Positions 12,622 through 12,722 of a stretch of DNA of 12,722 bases are shown one piece after another. How positions within the stretch are numbered: the stretch's first letter is position 1; each line of letters begins with the position of its first letter. This stretch comes from Candidatus Omnitrophota bacterium (lineage in GTDB: Bacteria; Omnitrophota; Gorgyraeia; Gygaellales; Profunditerraquicolaceae): assembly GCA_028687525.1 (NCBI GenBank), contig JAQTZX010000011.1, forward strand, positions 3,108-15,829. The letters are read 5' to 3'. The notes below the pieces were generated by a model that worked only from the letters and a program-made list of their open reading frames with translations, was not told the origin of the DNA and made no database searches. Position numbers and translations under genes: made by a program.

Positions 12622-12630
12622 AAGGAGGTG
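12622..12630 (+). promoter_or_regulatory. Very strong ribosome-binding site of groES
   Basis: AAGGAGGTG is fully complementary to the 3' end of typical 16S rRNA and lies 5 nt before ATG 12636, the best such match in the window. Confidence 0.9.
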
Positions 12631-12635
12631 AAGGT

Positions 12636-12722
12636 ATGAAGATTCAACCTTTGGGAGACAGAGTTGTGGTGAAACCGTTGGCTGCGGAGTCAAAGACAAA
12701 GGGCGGGATTGTGCTGCCCGAT
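12636..12722 (+). CDS. groES: Co-chaperonin GroES, 3'-truncated by window edge
   Basis: Heptameric lid of the GroEL folding chamber. Only 29 codons are present, starting MKIQPLGDRVVVKPL and ending KGGIVLPD at the window edge; these match the GroES N-terminus and the beginning of the mobile loop (normal length about 95). The CIRCE operator and consensus promoter directly upstream confirm the assignment. groEL is expected next but is not visible. Confidence 0.95.
   Translation, partial: MKIQPLGDRVVVKPLAAESKTKGGIVLPD

Overview
This 12.7-kb window is a compact chromosomal stretch of a bacterium. Every gene I can support lies on the + strand. It opens inside methionine aminopeptidase and runs through the conserved alpha-operon tail (map, infA, rpmJ, rpsM, rpsK, rpsD, rpoA, rplQ). 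It then enters a central-metabolism cluster and ends in the first 29 codons of groES. Moderate base composition, zinc-type S4 and L36, a long charged tail on L17, an orphan lipoyl carrier and peculiar short-period intergenic repeats would fit an uncultured lineage such as Omnitrophota or a related PVC/Elusimicrobia-like group. That placement is an impression from gene content, not a demonstrated assignment.

Layout. Positions 1-4235 hold the translation/transcription genes, closely packed except for a 122-bp gap before rpoA. That gap contains two stem-loops, one a 34-bp palindrome abutting the rpoA Shine-Dalgarno. Positions 4316-10699 hold a class I aminotransferase, a two-subunit LeuC/LeuD-family dehydratase, isocitrate dehydrogenase and malate dehydrogenase. 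A pilT-like retraction ATPase with its own extended -10 promoter sits between the two dehydratase subunit genes. Positions 10791-12481 hold a dihydrolipoamide dehydrogenase and a free-standing 76-residue lipoyl domain. Positions 12482-12722 hold hairpins, a consensus promoter with a CIRCE operator, and the start of groES.

How the genes may work together. The third enzyme carries the isocitrate-binding pattern of isocitrate dehydrogenase rather than isopropylmalate dehydrogenase, and it is followed by malate dehydrogenase. The most economical reading is that the LeuCD-like pair acts as a split aconitase. The cluster would then encode an oxidative TCA segment: malate to oxaloacetate, citrate to isocitrate to 2-oxoglutarate, with the aminotransferase linking oxaloacetate/aspartate and 2-oxoglutarate/glutamate. 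Citrate synthase is not in the window. The small-subunit specificity loop reads Y-K-F-S, unlike the loops I recall for isopropylmalate isomerase or homoaconitase.

Non-coding structure is the other notable theme. Three gaps carry degenerate short-period tandem arrays: 8-nt at 857-888, 7/8-nt (15-nt double unit) at 1037-1066 and again 9.7 kb away at 10703-10787, and a 10-nt array at 9551-9711. The last two loci also carry inverted copies that can fold into long hairpins. No gap exceeds 300 bp; the longest is 9547-9733.
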